64,000 nucleotides of DNA from Cephalotus follicularis (taxonomy: Eukaryota; Streptophyta; Magnoliopsida; Oxalidales; Cephalotaceae). The stretch is from NCBI GenBank assembly GCA_001972305.1, contig BDDD01000557.1, positions 792,002 to 856,001 of the forward strand, given 5' to 3'. The notes beneath the pieces were generated by a model that saw nothing but the letters and a program-made list of their open reading frames with translations, was not told where the DNA came from and ran no database searches. The position numbers and the translations under genes are program-made. Of this stretch, positions 43,951 to 55,930 are shown one piece after another. Each line of letters begins with the position of its first letter. Positions within the stretch are counted from its first letter, which is position 1.

Positions 43951-45596
43951 ATGAACTTGAATTCCGGAGAAAGACAAAACATCTCCAAGCCACCATATTT
44001 TGATGGCAATAACTATAGCCATTGGAAGGCTAAGATGACCATTTTCATTCAATCTCTAGATTATAATTTGTGGGACCTTATTTTTGATGGTCCAAACTTG
44101 CCTACCATGAGAAATGAAAATGGCGAGGTAATTTCAAAACCTAGAACTAGTTATAATGATGAAGATTGGAACAGAGTTCAAATGAACGCTAAAGCAAAAC
44201 ACATTATAATTTGTGCTATCAATTCTAGCGATTTCAATAGAGTTTCGTCTTGCATTTCTGCTAAGGAAATGTGGATAGACTTGAGGTTATCTATGATGGT
44301 ACCAATCAAGTCAAAGAAGCAAAAATTAGCATGCTAGTTCATGACTATGAAATGTTCAGCATGAATGAAAATGAAGACATTAAATTTATGTTCACTAGAT
44401 TTGCGAATATTACAAATTCTCTACAAGCTTTGGATAAAACTTATTCTAATAGTGAAATGGTAAGAAAAATTCTCAGGTGTCTACCTAGAGCATGGATGCC
44501 TAAAGTGACAACTATTGAGGAAGAGAAAGACCTCAACACACTTCCTTTGGAGGATCTCCTAGGGTCTCTAATGACCCATGAGCTATGAATTTTGAAAAGG
44601 GATGATGATGAAGAAAAGGAGAAAAGAAATAAAAAGGTTGTAGCCTTAAAGTCCTCTACAAATGAAGAATCTGAAGATGATAGTGATGAAGAGCTTGCTC
44701 TAATCACGAGGAAGTTGAAGAAGTTCCTTGCAAGCAAGAAGAAGTTTGGAGGTAAACCAAACAAGAAAAATCATCAAAAAGGAGAGTCGAGCAAGCTTGA
44801 GGAAATTATATGCTTTGAATGCAACAAACCGGGGCACTACAAAAGTGATTGCCCAAGACTAAAAAAGAAGGAGCATTTGAAGAAAAAGAAAGCCATGCTT
44901 GCTACTTGGGATGACAGTGATGACTCTAGTTCCGATGAAGAAACTCATGAAGAAACTGCTCAATCAGCATTGATGGCCATCGAGGAAGAGGAGGAAGACA
45001 ATGCTGAGATAAGCTACGATGAACTGCTTTTAATAGTAGAAAGATATAGTTCTATTATTTCTTCTTTAAAGAAAGAGGTCAAAAGTTTAACTAATGAAAA
45101 TAATCAATTAAAAACGATCAATTTAACTAATGAAGATGATTCTAAAGAAAATGATTGTCTTAAGATAGATATATTAGAAAAGGAGAATGAATGTCTTAAA
45201 ATTGAAATATATGCTCTAAAGAAAACATTCTCAAATTTTTCTAATAGTAGTGAAAAATTAGAAAGACTTTTAGGCATGCAAAGATGCGTATTCGATAAAG
45301 CTGGTTTAGGATACAATGAAATGAACAATGTTAAGCATTATCAAAATTTCTTTGAAAGAAAGAAAAAGATTGAAAAAGATAAACTTGCGAAAGAAGTTAT
45401 TAAAAAGAAAAATATCAATGTCACTTGTAACTATTGTGGCAAACAAGGACATATTTCTTCATCTTATTTCTATAAGAAAAATGTATTGTATAAATCCAAA
45501 TTTGTTAGACTTAAGAAAATTTGGGTTCCTAAAGGAACTATTGTAACTAACCCCAAAGGACCCAAGATTTGTTGGGTACCTCAAGCAAAATTTTGA
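43951..45596 (+). pseudogene. gag: gag of element F (SIRE type)
   Basis: Capsid/nucleocapsid protein with an ATG at 43,951. The N-terminal part has PPYFDGNNYSHWKAKM and WNRVQMNAKAKHII. A frameshift at about 44,275 moves the rest (QALDKTYSNSEMVRKIL, LPRAWMPKVTTIEE) to another frame, which stops at 44,586 and continues, after a short gap, as the acidic/lysine linker. CFECNKPGHYKSDC (44,817) is intact. A leucine-, glutamate- and lysine-rich coiled-coil region is at 45,020-45,240. The second knuckle reads CNYCGKQGHISSSY, with its last Cys replaced by Tyr. The frame ends with WVPKGT...NPKGPK at 45,596. Confidence 0.9.
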
Positions 45597-45599
45597 TAT

Positions 45600-46036
45600 T
45601 GTTTTTATAGATATGCTTGAAGGAATTGTCCAAGAAGACATAATGGTACTTGGATAGTGGATGCTCCAAGCATATGACTGGTGACACAAGTTGATTTGTC
45701 AATTTCAAATCAAAGCAAAGAGGAGATGCCACCTTTGGAGACAATGCTAAAGGAAGAATCATGGGATGTGGCTCCATAGGTAATGATCAAACTTTTATTT
45801 CTAATGTTTTGTATATTGATGGACTCAAACACAATCTATTGAGCATAAGTCAATTATGTGACAAGGATTGTAGAGTCGTGTTTGAAAAAGATTTTTGCAA
45901 AGTAATAGAGATAAAAAATAACCTTACTAAATTTATTAGATATAGACATGGAAATGTTTATGTAGTAGATATAAACGACTTACAAAATCAAAATGTCAAA
46001 TGTCTAGTATCCATAAATAATGATAGTTGGTTATGA
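45600..46036 (+). pseudogene. Protease and pre-integrase region of element F
   Basis: The protease site WYLDSGCSKHMTG (about 45,645-45,680) keeps D-S-G. TAA at 45,641 replaces the codon for Q that element D has at this place, and TGA at 45,693 follows. FGDNAKGRI is at 45,738, and the pre-integrase part has LKHNLLSISQLCDKDCRVVF. A TGA near 46,034 sits where W is usual before HRRLGH. Confidence 0.88.
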
Positions 46037-47240
46037 CATAGGAGACTTGGTCATGTTGGTATGACAACCATTTCAAAGATTTTAAAATATGATATAGTTA
46101 AAGGGCTTCCTAAAATTAATTGTGAAAAAGATAAGATTTGTGAAATTTGCCAACATGGGAAGCAAACTATAACATCTTTTAAGAGTAAGAATGTAGTCTC
46201 TACAACTAGGCCATTACAATTATTACATATTGATTTATTTGGACCTATAAATGTGAGAAGTCTATGTGGTAAATCTTATGATATGGTTATAGTTGATGAC
46301 TATTCAAGATATACATGGACAATTTTCCTTGCCCATAAAAATGAAGCTTTTAAAGAATTTTCAAATTTTTGTAAGATTGTTCAAAAAGAAAAAGACACTT
46401 CTATTTTAACTATTAGAAGTGATCATGATAAAGAATTTGAAAACCATCTTTTCAAAAACTTTTGTAATGAAAATGCTTTTATTCATGAGTTCTTTACACC
46501 TAGAACACCTCAACAAAATGGGGTTGTTGAAAGGAAGAATAGAACTCTACAAGAAATATGTATAATTATTTTAAATGAAAACCATTTGCCAAAATATTTT
46601 TGGGCCGATGCCATAAATTCTTCTTGTTATGTTTTGAACCGAATATCAATAAGGCCAATTCTCAAAAAGTTTCCATATGAATTATGGAGGGGGAGAAATC
46701 CTAACATTAACTACTTTCATGGGTTTGGATGCAACTGCTTCATTCACAACAACGGAAAGTATCATCTTGGTAAGTTCGACTCCAAAGTCGACGAATGTAT
46801 TTTTCTTGGATATTCTAGTACAAGTAGAGCTTATAGATGTTTTAATAAGAGAACACTTCTTGTAGAAGAATCTATGCATGTTGTTTTTGACGAATATAAC
46901 CATTTCCTTCCAAAAGAAGTATTTGATGTTGATGATGTAGAATTTGTTGAAAAGAGTATTGAAGATTTAAGCTTAGAAGAAAGAAGAATTGAAAAGAAAG
47001 ATGAGGAACCAACACAAGATGTAACCCCTCAAGAAAGCTACCAAGAAGCTCTTCATGACAAGACTTTGAAGGTAGTGAAAGGACATCCTCATGAGGCTAT
47101 TGTAGGTAATCCTAGACAAGGTATAGTTACTAAGTCTTCTATAAATCATAATTATATTTTCTTTCTTTCTCAAATCGAGCCTAAAAATATAAAAGAGACT
47201 GAGAAAGATGAAAATTGGATGATAGCTATGCAAGAAGATT
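46037..47240 (+). pseudogene. Integrase of element F
   Basis: It shows HRRLGH and CEICQHGK (HHCC finger complete), LLHIDLFGP (first D), [21 protein letters not shown] (second D) and [16 protein letters not shown] (catalytic E). Then [26 protein letters not shown] and the FDEYNHF region follow, up to an acidic linker at 46,900-47,050. The reading frame from 46,061 is unbroken through this domain, and all catalytic residues are present. Confidence 0.92.
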
Positions 47241-48677
47241 TAAACCAATTCGATTGTAATAAAGTATGGAACTTAGTACCTAGGCCTAATGATCATCATA
47301 TAATTGGTACAAAATGGGTACATTGCAATAAAATGGATGATCAAGGAATAGTTGTGAGAAAAAAAGCTAGGTTAGTAGCTAAGAAATATTCCCAGGAAGA
47401 AGGAATTGATTTTGATGAGTCATATGCACCCATAGCTATATTAGAATCCATTCGTATTTTGCTTGCATATGCATCATATAAAGATTTTACACCTTTTCAA
47501 ATGGATGTAAAAAGTGCGTTTTTAAATGGTTTAATAAATGAGGAAGTATATGTAGAACAACCTCCTGGTTTTGAAGATCCACATTTTCCAAACCATGTTT
47601 TTAAACTTTCAAAAGCATTATATGGATTAAAATAAGCTCCTAGAGCTTGGTATGAAAAGCTTAGCGACTATCTCATTAAAAATGATTTCAAAAATGGCTC
47701 AATAGATATAACTCTTTTTACAAAATCTCTCAATGAAGATATTTTAATTGTGCAAATAAATGTTGATAAATATAATTTTTTGTTCTGCTAATGAGAGGTT
47801 GTGAAAAGAGTTTGCTCAAATTATGCAAGATGAGTTCGAAACGAACATAATGGGAGAACTCAACTTTTTCCTTGGACTACAAGTAAAACAACTCAAAGAC
47901 GACATTTTCATCAACCAATCCAAATACGGCAAAGATCGACTCAAAAGATTTGGAATGGAAAATGCAAAGAAGACCAAAACTCCAATGAGCACAACAACAA
48001 GGTTAAACAAAGATGAGCAAGGTAAGCTCGTTGACCAAAAACTCTATAGGAGTATGATTGGCTCATTGCTTTATCTAACTGCAAGTAGACAATATATTTT
48101 GTTCACTGTATGTTTGTGTGCTCGCTTTCCAGCATGTCCAAAAGAATCACACTTACATGCTGTGAAACGAATTTTTAAATATTTAGCATATACACCTACC
48201 TTAGGACTATGGTATCCTAGAAATTCATCTTTTGACATGCATAAATATTCTGATGCTGCTTTTGGAGGATATAAGCTAGATAGAAAAAGCACTACTTGCC
48301 AATTCTTAGGAAATATACTCATTTCTTGGTTTAGCAAGAAACAAAATTCGGTAGCACTTTCCACTACCGAAGCTGAGTATATTGCAGCAGAAAGTTGTTG
48401 TGCACAAGTCACGTGGATGAACCAACAACTCTTAGATTATGGCTTCAAATTTGAAAATGTGCCTATAAGATGTGATAAAACTAGCGCAATATGCTTAGGT
48501 AAAAATCCCGTGCATCATTCTAGGACTAAGCATATAGATATAAGATATCATTTTATAAAAGATCACATAGAAAAAAGAGATGTCGAACTAATCTTCGTGC
48601 CTACTCAGGACCAAATTGCGGACATGTTCATTAAAGCCTTGATGAGCAAACCTTTTCTAAATTTAGAATGGAATTAG
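47150..48677 (+). pseudogene. Reverse transcriptase and RNase H of element F
   Basis: Copia [46 protein letters not shown] and PPGFEDP are in frame until a TAA at 47,633 in LK-APRAWYE, where Q is usual. The catalytic YVDD site (about 47,760) reads NVDK and is followed by a frameshift and stop. The frame from 47,823 resumes with NFFLGLQVKQ, YRSMIGSLLYLTASR, then RNase H: YSDAAFGGYKLDRKSTT, ALSTTEAEYIAAESC, KHIDIRYHFIKDH. RNase H is intact, RT is dead. Confidence 0.92.
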
Positions 48678-49068
48678 GTTTATGTGATATAGAATAAATG
48701 ATGATGTGTTTTTGCTTGATGTGTTTATTTGATTATTCTTCCATCATTTACATTCATAAAATAGTTTAATTTTTAAATTAGAAAACGACAGAAAATAGAG
48801 AAAAGCGTCGACGCTCAAATTACAAGCGTCAGCGGTTAATGCTGCGTTTTTAGGGATTTTATTTTTTAAGCGACGCCGCTTTTCTAAAAGCGTCGACGCT
48901 TACGACGCATTTTATAGCAGAAACCGTCGTCTGTTAGTCATTTGTTACGAAACCCTAACTTTTCAAATATTTTCTTTGGCGATTTTGAGGCGAGACCAAG
49001 TCAAATATCTCTTCTAAACTTCCCATAAACACCATCTCCTATCATTTCTTCATAAAATCTGCTCGAAA
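48678..49068 (+). other. Spacer between pol and the accessory ORF of element F
   Basis: Non-coding, 390 bases. It holds two perfect GCGTCGACGC palindromes at 48,805 and 48,890 with a GCGACGCCGC variant between, the same words as in the SIRE-type LTRs, though this is not LTR sequence. No TATA box is obvious between the cluster and the ATG at 49,069. Confidence 0.75.
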
Positions 49069-50131
49069 ATGCCAAGAACAAAGAATATTGAGGTAGGAGA
49101 AAGCTCAAGAAGGAGAAAAGGCATTGGAAGAAAAAGAAGGGCTGGAGATGTTGGATATCAAACTCCATAAGAGGAAATACCTCAAGGAATAAGGTATCCC
49201 CAAGCCTATTTTGAAAGAAAAATCTTAGTAGGAAAAACCCTAGACTTTGATTTCTGTATAAATGAAGGTTTTCCTATTGTAGATTGGCTGAATGCTCAAG
49301 AATTAGGACCCCGGTTTACAATAAATCTTCCTCATTATCCCGATTTAATGAAGGAATTCTATGCCAATAATCTTGTTAGTAGCGATTATGACTTGTTCAC
49401 TAGGGTGAAAAATAGAAATATTGAGATAGATTCCTCCACCATAGCTTCTATTTTGACAATTCCCATTGATGGCACTAGAGCTTGGTGCCAAAGATATTGG
49501 GCTGTAGACGGTGTTTTTAATAAGGAAGAATGTGTGCATTTGTTGTTTGGAGAAAATGCACATGTTTTGCAAAAACAATGTATTCTAGGAATCTTAGGCT
49601 TGATTATCGATTCTTGCATCGTGCAATTACAACCCGTATATTGCCAAAAGCTGGTGGCTTTGACGAAGTGACCCATATGGAGGCATTTACTATGTTCCAT
49701 ATTATTACCGGTCGAAGAATATGTGTGCCTAGGCTAATTTTGAATCATATGAAGGCAATGCAATCAAGAGAGAATGCAAGGTTACCCTATAGCAATATCA
49801 TAACTAAGATCCTTATGCATTTTGATGTGGACTTAGATGGAGAAGTGCACCAAGCACTTCAAAACTCTGATAAGCTAGGAAAAGGAACCCTAGGGAGGAT
49901 GGGGTTCAAGAAACATAAACAGCTTGGGACATGGGTTCCCAAAGATGAAAATTTGGATAGAGTAAATGGAGAAGAAGAAGAGGGAGAAGAAGGAGAAGAA
50001 GAAGTGCAAGGAGAAGAAGAGATAGCTCCGCAAGCTAACCCCACTCCTAGTTTTAATCTTCCTAACAGTCAGTTTGAGGAAATTATGCGAGCTATTAGAG
50101 GTTTAGAAATGAGTATTCAAAGGGTAGAAAG
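49069..50131 (+). pseudogene. Accessory ORF of element F (plant-transposon-type domain)
   Basis: The ATG at 49,069 opens a frame with a basic segment (SSRRRKGIGRKRR, residues 12-24) that could act as a nuclear localisation signal. TAA at 49,168 and a frameshift in an A-run near 49,575 break it. The body matches the fused ORF of element D: YFERKILVGKTLDFDF, MKEFYANNLV, GTRAWCQRYW, then LDYRFLHRAITTRILPKAGG, DEVTHMEAFTMF, SDKLGKGTLGRMGFKKHK and a long glutamate-rich acidic tail. Element G cuts it at 50,132. It resembles the 'putative plant transposon protein' domain; function is unknown. It takes the place where SIRE elements have an env-like gene. Confidence 0.8.
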
Positions 50132-52645
50132 TGTTGGGAACGCTCAGCCTGAGCGCAGCGGAAGACTTATCAACTCGGACTTTAGGGGTTAGGGCCGATT
50201 AATTTTAAATTTCTCTCAATTGATTAATCCCCAAGTAATGGGATACCCTAATCAAAGTCTGAATCGTCCCAATAAATGCCAAGGAACACTAATCAACATC
50301 CAATTAAACCGAAACCATAAAACCAAGCATTGGGCACAGTGGGTCAATAAAGCTAGGGTTGCCATAAACCCTAGAATTGGACTCTAACAATGGCTCACAA
50401 GGAAGAACACACAAAATCCTAGCCATAGCCCAATCAACTCACACTCACATCATCCCTAACCATAAGGGACAACAAACAAAGCAACACAACAACAATGGAG
50501 GTCCGGCTAGGGTACACACACCCTAACACCAAAACCCACTGCCATGGCGCCACAAGAAGGAGGAAGAAATGGATTCTTACCGAAGGTGAAGACTCCTTCC
50601 TTCAAGAAAGCTCCCTCTACTCTTTATCCCCAAATGCTCCAAGAGCTCCAAGGTCCTCCACAAGCCACGGATGGGAGAATGCAAGGCTAAGTGTTTAACC
50701 TAGTCTAAATCACTCTAGGTGTAGATAAGATGTAGTGTACAAAGTATCTCCACCTATTATGACCTTTGAGTGGTGAAAGGAGGCTCAAAATGGCTACAAA
50801 ATGAACCAAACGTTATTGGCGTCGACGCATAGGCGATAGGCATCAACGCTTACGATTGCAGCAGCAAGAAGAGAGGCGCAGGTAAGAGAGAGAAAGAAGA
50901 AAGTTTGAAGTGTGTCTTACAAGCTTCTCTCAAGCTTTACATAGTGCTGACTTTCTCTCTCCTACTGTAGCGCGCATCAGCCTGTCATGGCGTCAACGCG
51001 TAAGCAAGGCGTCAACGTCATGCGTCTCACATTACGAAGAGGCGTCAACACCAAAGATAATATGAAACAGGCGCTGAGTCCATTTATCTTCGCGTCAACG
51101 CCTAAACCCCATGGCATCGACGCGCATACCTACTGGTTTTTATATCATCAACGTCATGCTCTCCATAGCGTTAACGCCCAGCAACATTTCTAGTTTGGAA
51201 GTCGACGTGTATCCCTCATGGCGTCGACGCGCAAAGCTACTGGTTTTTCTAGTGTCGACGCAATCCCTTCGCATCAACGCCCAATAACTTCAACTAGAGA
51301 TGGCATCGACACATGCTCTCCATGGCGTCGACACCCAAAGACAAAATGACATTCTCTTCTCATTTTCAAAAGCCTTCGCATGGAATATTTCATCGTGGCA
51401 TTGCATGGACCTGAATCCATCAAATAAAATACTCCCTATCAAAGTAAAATCCTCCCTGATGTTGTCCTTTCACTAAATGATATGTGTCCCGCCATATATC
51501 AACCTGTTCAAAGTCAGGCAGTACCCGAAAGCCTGTCGATCTCTGGTATGATGATAAATTCCCAGTGCACCCCGTCATCTGGTACGAGCACACTAATAGT
51601 ACACTGACCATCAGAGTACCCCCCATGTGAGCGCCAGTAACCCCCCAGATCCGTGTATTACCACGTCTATCAATCATGGACCGAATAGCCATTCGCTTTA
51701 TCCAGTCATCGACATATGTGTCATGTTTCCCTCATCATACATGGCTCCGATCATTGCCTAGGGTTTGGATGATTGTCACCCCTAGTATTGATGTGATAGC
51801 TATGAATCTATGATCTCACTGAGACTATCGGTAGACCTCCCACGGTAACCTCTCGTTCCCAGTCCACCTATGCCTGATCAGGACTTTTAAGTCTACAACG
51901 TACATAGACAAATAGAGCCGATCACCCTCAGCCCGGGTGTGACGATACCATATTGCGTACTCGCCCATACATCTCAACGTAGCTCCCCCAAGACCCAATG
52001 ACAACCCTTTTGCCAACACCTAGATAGTGCTGGGGAAGGCTGAAATCAAAGTCAAGTAGTTACCACACAATGCATGCCATCCGCTTAGGTCAAAGGAGAC
52101 AACACAGGCTATAGACCTACTAGTCACCATAGATTATACACTACCCAGACCATAGGAATCCTATTGACATTGGGTATTGACTATGCAAATAGGTTTCCCA
52201 TTGGTGGGTCGGTTCAGTGTCCTGCACTCTAGCATACACCTCACATTTAGTTTTAGGGGTAAACCCAATTAGCTACGGGATAACTAACCTCCACTGCTAA
52301 CCCGGGAGCAAGCTTAATGTGACAAGTCTTCACGGTACATCAATAGCCCCGAGAAAGTGAACCTATAACTTGGAACATTTGTCACAGGGAATAAGGATCT
52401 CATTCTCGTAGCGCTCTCGGCAAGAGATCCAAGCCTTTGGATGTGACAGGGCACTATTGTGGCATACAGTTAATTAGGTATAATTAGTCTGTTCCTTTTT
52501 GTTGGTTGGGATGAGCCACATAGCCTTGCCATTATACATAAACTATGCACAAAGAATATAACAGGAATTAAGAATTGTATAAATCAAGAGTGTTTATATA
52601 CAAACGAGCCATATCATGGCATATAGGGACACCCCTAACCTAACA
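50132..52645 (-). repeat. 3' LTR of element G
   Basis: On the minus strand it starts TGTTAGGTTAGGGGTGTCC at 52,645 and ends GAGCGTTCCCAACA at 50,132, matching TG...CA termini with a short inverted TGTT/AACA. It is 2.5 kb, long for copia. GTCGAC-type words are scattered at 50,815-51,345. No gene is recognised within it. Confidence 0.82.
50815..51345 (-). repeat. GCGTCGACGC word cluster in the element G LTR
   Basis: GGCGTCGACGC(A/G), GGCGTCAACGC, GTCGACGTG and ATCGACGC forms recur about 14 times over 530 bases; exact GTCGAC is at 50,821, 51,201, 51,223, 51,253 and 51,327. Confidence 0.8.
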
Positions 52646-52661
52646 ATCTCCCACTTGGCCC
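52646..52661 (-). other. Polypurine tract of element G
   Basis: On the minus strand GGGCCAAGTGGGAGAT directly precedes the LTR start TGTTAGG, a wording typical of plant copia elements. Confidence 0.85.
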
Positions 52662-54459
52662 TATAGCAACGACGACCGATAGCCTAAGCCCATAGCACTC
52701 TGATGTCTCTCTAGAATAGTGCTGCTCAAAGCTTTGGTCAGTGGGTTTGCTAAGTTTGCCTCCGTGGTAACTCTTTCAAGGGTAATATCTCCTCTGTCAA
52801 TTATCTCTCTAATCAGGTGATACCGTCGCTTTATGTGCTTGGAGAGATGATAAGACCGGGGTTCTTTTGCTTGTGCAACAGCCCCATTGTTGTCATAGTA
52901 TACCACAACTGGACATGCAATGGTTGGAACCACATCAAGTTCAACAATGAACTTTCGCATCCAAACAGCTTCTTTGGCGGCATCTAAGGCAGCAACATAT
53001 TTCGCTTCCGTCGTGGAGTCAGCAGTAGTCTTCTGCTTAGAACTCCTCCAGCTCTCAGCACCTCCGTTCAGGATAAAGAAATATCCTGAAACGGATTTGT
53101 GATCATCCAGATCACTATTGAAGCTAGAGTCAATAAAGCCCTCTAATTTCAATTCAGTGTCTCCTCCATAGATGAAGAAGGTATCCTGAATCCTTCTCCT
53201 GTATTTGAGTACCCCCTTGACTGCTTCCCAATGTTTCTCATCGGTATCAGACTGAAATCGACTAGCCATACCCAAGGCATAGGTGACATCAGGTCTAGTA
53301 CACAGCATGGCATACATGATAGAGCCAACTGCTAAAGCATATGGATGCCTACTCATGCGAATCCTCTCCTCATTTGTCTGTGGAGACATCCTCTTGGATA
53401 GGTGAATCCCCTGGCCAATCAGAAGAAGGCCCCACTTGGAATTCTTAAGGCCATACCGTTTCAGTACCTTGCTCATGTACAGGATTTGGGAGAGTCCCAG
53501 CAACCTATTAGATCTATCTCTATAGATATTTATACCCAAAATATAGGATGTCTCTCCCAAATCCTTCATGGAGAAGTTCTTGGATAACCATAATTTAACG
53601 GACTGCAACATACCCACATTATTCCCTATGATTAGTATGTCATGCACGTATAGTACCAAGAACGTGATGTTCACGTCATCCTATTTTTGGTAAATACAAG
53701 GCTCATCTATGTTTTTGATGAAACTGAAAGTCTTAACGGTCTCATCAAAACAGATGTTCCAGCTACGGGATGCTTGCTTAAGGCCATAGATCGACCGTTG
53801 GAGTTTCCACAGTCTTTGTGGATGCTCCATGGATGCAAACCCCTCAGGTTGGGACATGTAAATGTCCTATTCAATAAATTCGTTCAGGAAGGCAGTCTTG
53901 AATCCATTTGCCATATCTCATAGTCGTAATGAGCGGCAATAACAAGCAATATTCGGATGGACTTAAGCATAGTGACTAGCGAGAAAGTTTCGGTATAGTC
54001 GACTCAGTGTCTTTGCCTATACCCTTTCGCGACCAATCGCGCTTTGTAAGTCTCTATCTTACCATCAGCGCCAATATTCCTCTTGAAGATCCATTTGCAG
54101 CCAATAGAGTTAATACCCTCAGGTGCATCGACCAAGTTCTGTACTTGGTTGGCGTCCATGGAGTCCATCTCAGATTTCATGGCCTCTAGCCATGCCCTGG
54201 ATTCAGTGCTCTTCACTGCCTCCTTGTAGCTGACAGGCTCATCATCATCAATGTCGTTGAGTTCTTCAATGTCCTCAATGGGAAAGCCATATCTCTTAGG
54301 AGGTACTGGAACTCTGCCTGATCTCCTCGTTTGAGGAGCGCCTAACTGAGATCCACTCTCAGGTTGGGAGCATTCCCCAACTGTGTCTGCAGAGGGTTGA
54401 ACCTCTAATTCCTCCTCATCCTGTGGGCTTTCACCAGGTGATAACTCTCTCAGTTCCAC
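52661..54459 (-). pseudogene. Reverse transcriptase and RNase H of element G
   Basis: The frame from 54,459 down has PPKRYGFP, WLEAMKSEMDSMDANQ, GCKWIFKRNIGADG and YKARLVAKGY (RT start). The next 330 bases read the Q-MD-(K)-TAFLN part in shifted frames with stops. The frame from 53,674 has LYVHDILIIG, so the catalytic YVDD reads YVHD; then FSMKDLGETSYILG. RNase H follows with EGFIDSSFNSD, ADSTTEAKYVAALDAAKEAVWM and HIKRRYHLIREI. It ends at 52,661 next to the polypurine tract. RT activity is lost. Confidence 0.9.
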
Positions 54460-55290
54460 CTTGCTCCCACTGCTCCCTGCAAGCAGGTATTCCTTCTCTA
54501 GTAATTCAGCAGTAAGCGATACAAAAACCTTTTGATCGCTGGGATGGTAAAAGAAGTATCAGTTTCTCTCCTTAGGATACCCCACAAACCGTCAATGATC
54601 TGCTCGCACCTCCAGCTTAGAAGGATCCCCCATTCTAACATAAGCTGGACAGCCCCAAACCCTTAAATGGTTTAGGCTGGGTTTCCTCCCAATGTATGCC
54701 TCGTACGGAGTGGAGGGGACAGATTTTTAAGGAATCCGGTTTATGATGAACACTACCACGTGCAGTGCATAACCCCAGAATGATATAGGAAGATTTGTGA
54801 AAGACATCATGGACTAGACCATGTTCATCAAAGTTCGATTCCTCTGCTCAGACACACCATTATGCTATGGTGTTCTTGAAGGTGTCCATTGAGAGAGAAT
54901 TTCGTTATCCTTCAGAAAACCCAGGAATTCAGAAGATAGGTATTCAACACCTTTATCCGACCGGAGGATCTTAATGGCTTTACCCATTTGCTTTTCTACT
55001 TCTATTCTGAATTCTTTCAACCTCTCAAAGGCCTCAGACTTCCGTTTCATCAGAAACACATAACCATACCGTGACAAGTCATCGGTAAAGGTAATGAAGT
55101 AGGGAAAACCTCCACTAGCATTGACCAACATAGGTCCGCAAACGTCGGTGTGGACAAGTGCCAGTATGTCCATTGCCCTTTCTCCTACCCCGGAGAATGG
55201 TGATTTGGTCATCTTGCCAATAAGACATGGCTCACACTCTGGAAAGGACTCCACGTCCTGGATGTCTAAAAGACCATCCTTAACCAAGCG
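54460..55290 (-). pseudogene. Integrase of element G
   Basis: The frame from 55,287 has CEPCLIGKMTKSPF (end of the HHCC finger), LVHTDVCGPM (first D), FITFTDDLSRYGYVF and RSDKGVEYLSSEF (second D), stopping at 54,865 where the TP-HNG motif begins. The rest (54,860-54,480) continues in other frames as the GVSEQRNRTLMN, WGYALHVV and G-Y-PKE-NRYFFYHPSD-type region. It is broken by at least one stop and several frameshifts. Confidence 0.85.
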
Positions 55291-55930
55291 TGTTAGCCCA
55301 GACTAGGATGACCTAATCTACAATGCCATATGTATGAAGGGTTTACACCGTTTATCTCTCGTTGTCTTTTAGTTCTTGTTCCAGTTTGAATTGTCAAAGC
55401 CATTTGTTTATTAGTATTTAAAACATAGATGCCATTGTCAATGTGTCCCTCACATAAAAGAACATCGTTTTGCATAAGTCTACAGCCATATGTAGAAAAA
55501 GTGAGCTCCATGTCCATCTTATACAAATAAGAAATAGAAACAATGTTTCTAACAAGGTTCTTTACAAAGTAACAAGGATCAAGTTTTATTAAATGGCCAT
55601 TACAAAAAGACAATTCAAAAATGCCTATTGTCATGGTGTGAATCCTCGATCCATCACCTAGACGCAAGTCCAAAGCTTCAGCCTCTCTCAGTTGTCTAGA
55701 TGCTCTTAGCCCCTGCAAAGACTTACAAATGTTAGTTCCACAACCTGAATCAAGAACCCAAGTTGAACTAACATTAGTAGCTAGAAAAAGCTCAATCATG
55801 AAAGTACCTGATCCTGAGGCACCTCAGGATTTGGACTTTTGGAACTCACTATGCAGTGATCTCCAATGTCCGTGCTTCCCACAATAGAAGCAACAGTCAT
55901 CATCTTGCAGCTGCCGGATCGTATATAGAA
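55291..55930 (-). pseudogene. Protease and zinc knuckle of element G
   Basis: WVLDSGCGTNICKSLQGL (55,755-55,710) has the D-S-G active site intact; LVRNIVSISYLYKMDMEL and WHCRLGHPSLG (pre-integrase) follow down to 55,293. Upstream at about 55,890 a knuckle reads CFYCGKHGHWRSLH, with the last Cys replaced by His. Confidence 0.85.

Larger units (their letters stand above)
42596..50131 (+). mobile_element. SIRE-type Ty1/copia element F, 3' end beyond the window
   Basis: It has a 5' LTR, an initiator-Met primer site, long gag with coiled coil, protease, integrase, RT and RNase H in copia order, then a spacer and an accessory ORF in the env-like position. The long gag, its WVPKGT tail and the post-pol ORF point to the SIRE/Maximus lineage. 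Element G inserts into the accessory ORF at 50,132, so the end of the ORF, the polypurine tract and the 3' LTR are displaced past 64,000. Several stops and a lost YVDD motif make it inactive. Confidence 0.9.

Noticed and set aside
48805..48899. Hidden third LTR in the pol-accessory spacer of element F
   Set aside because: Only the GTCGAC words and about 15 flanking bases match the LTRs; there are no LTR termini, TATA box or primer site in the spacer.
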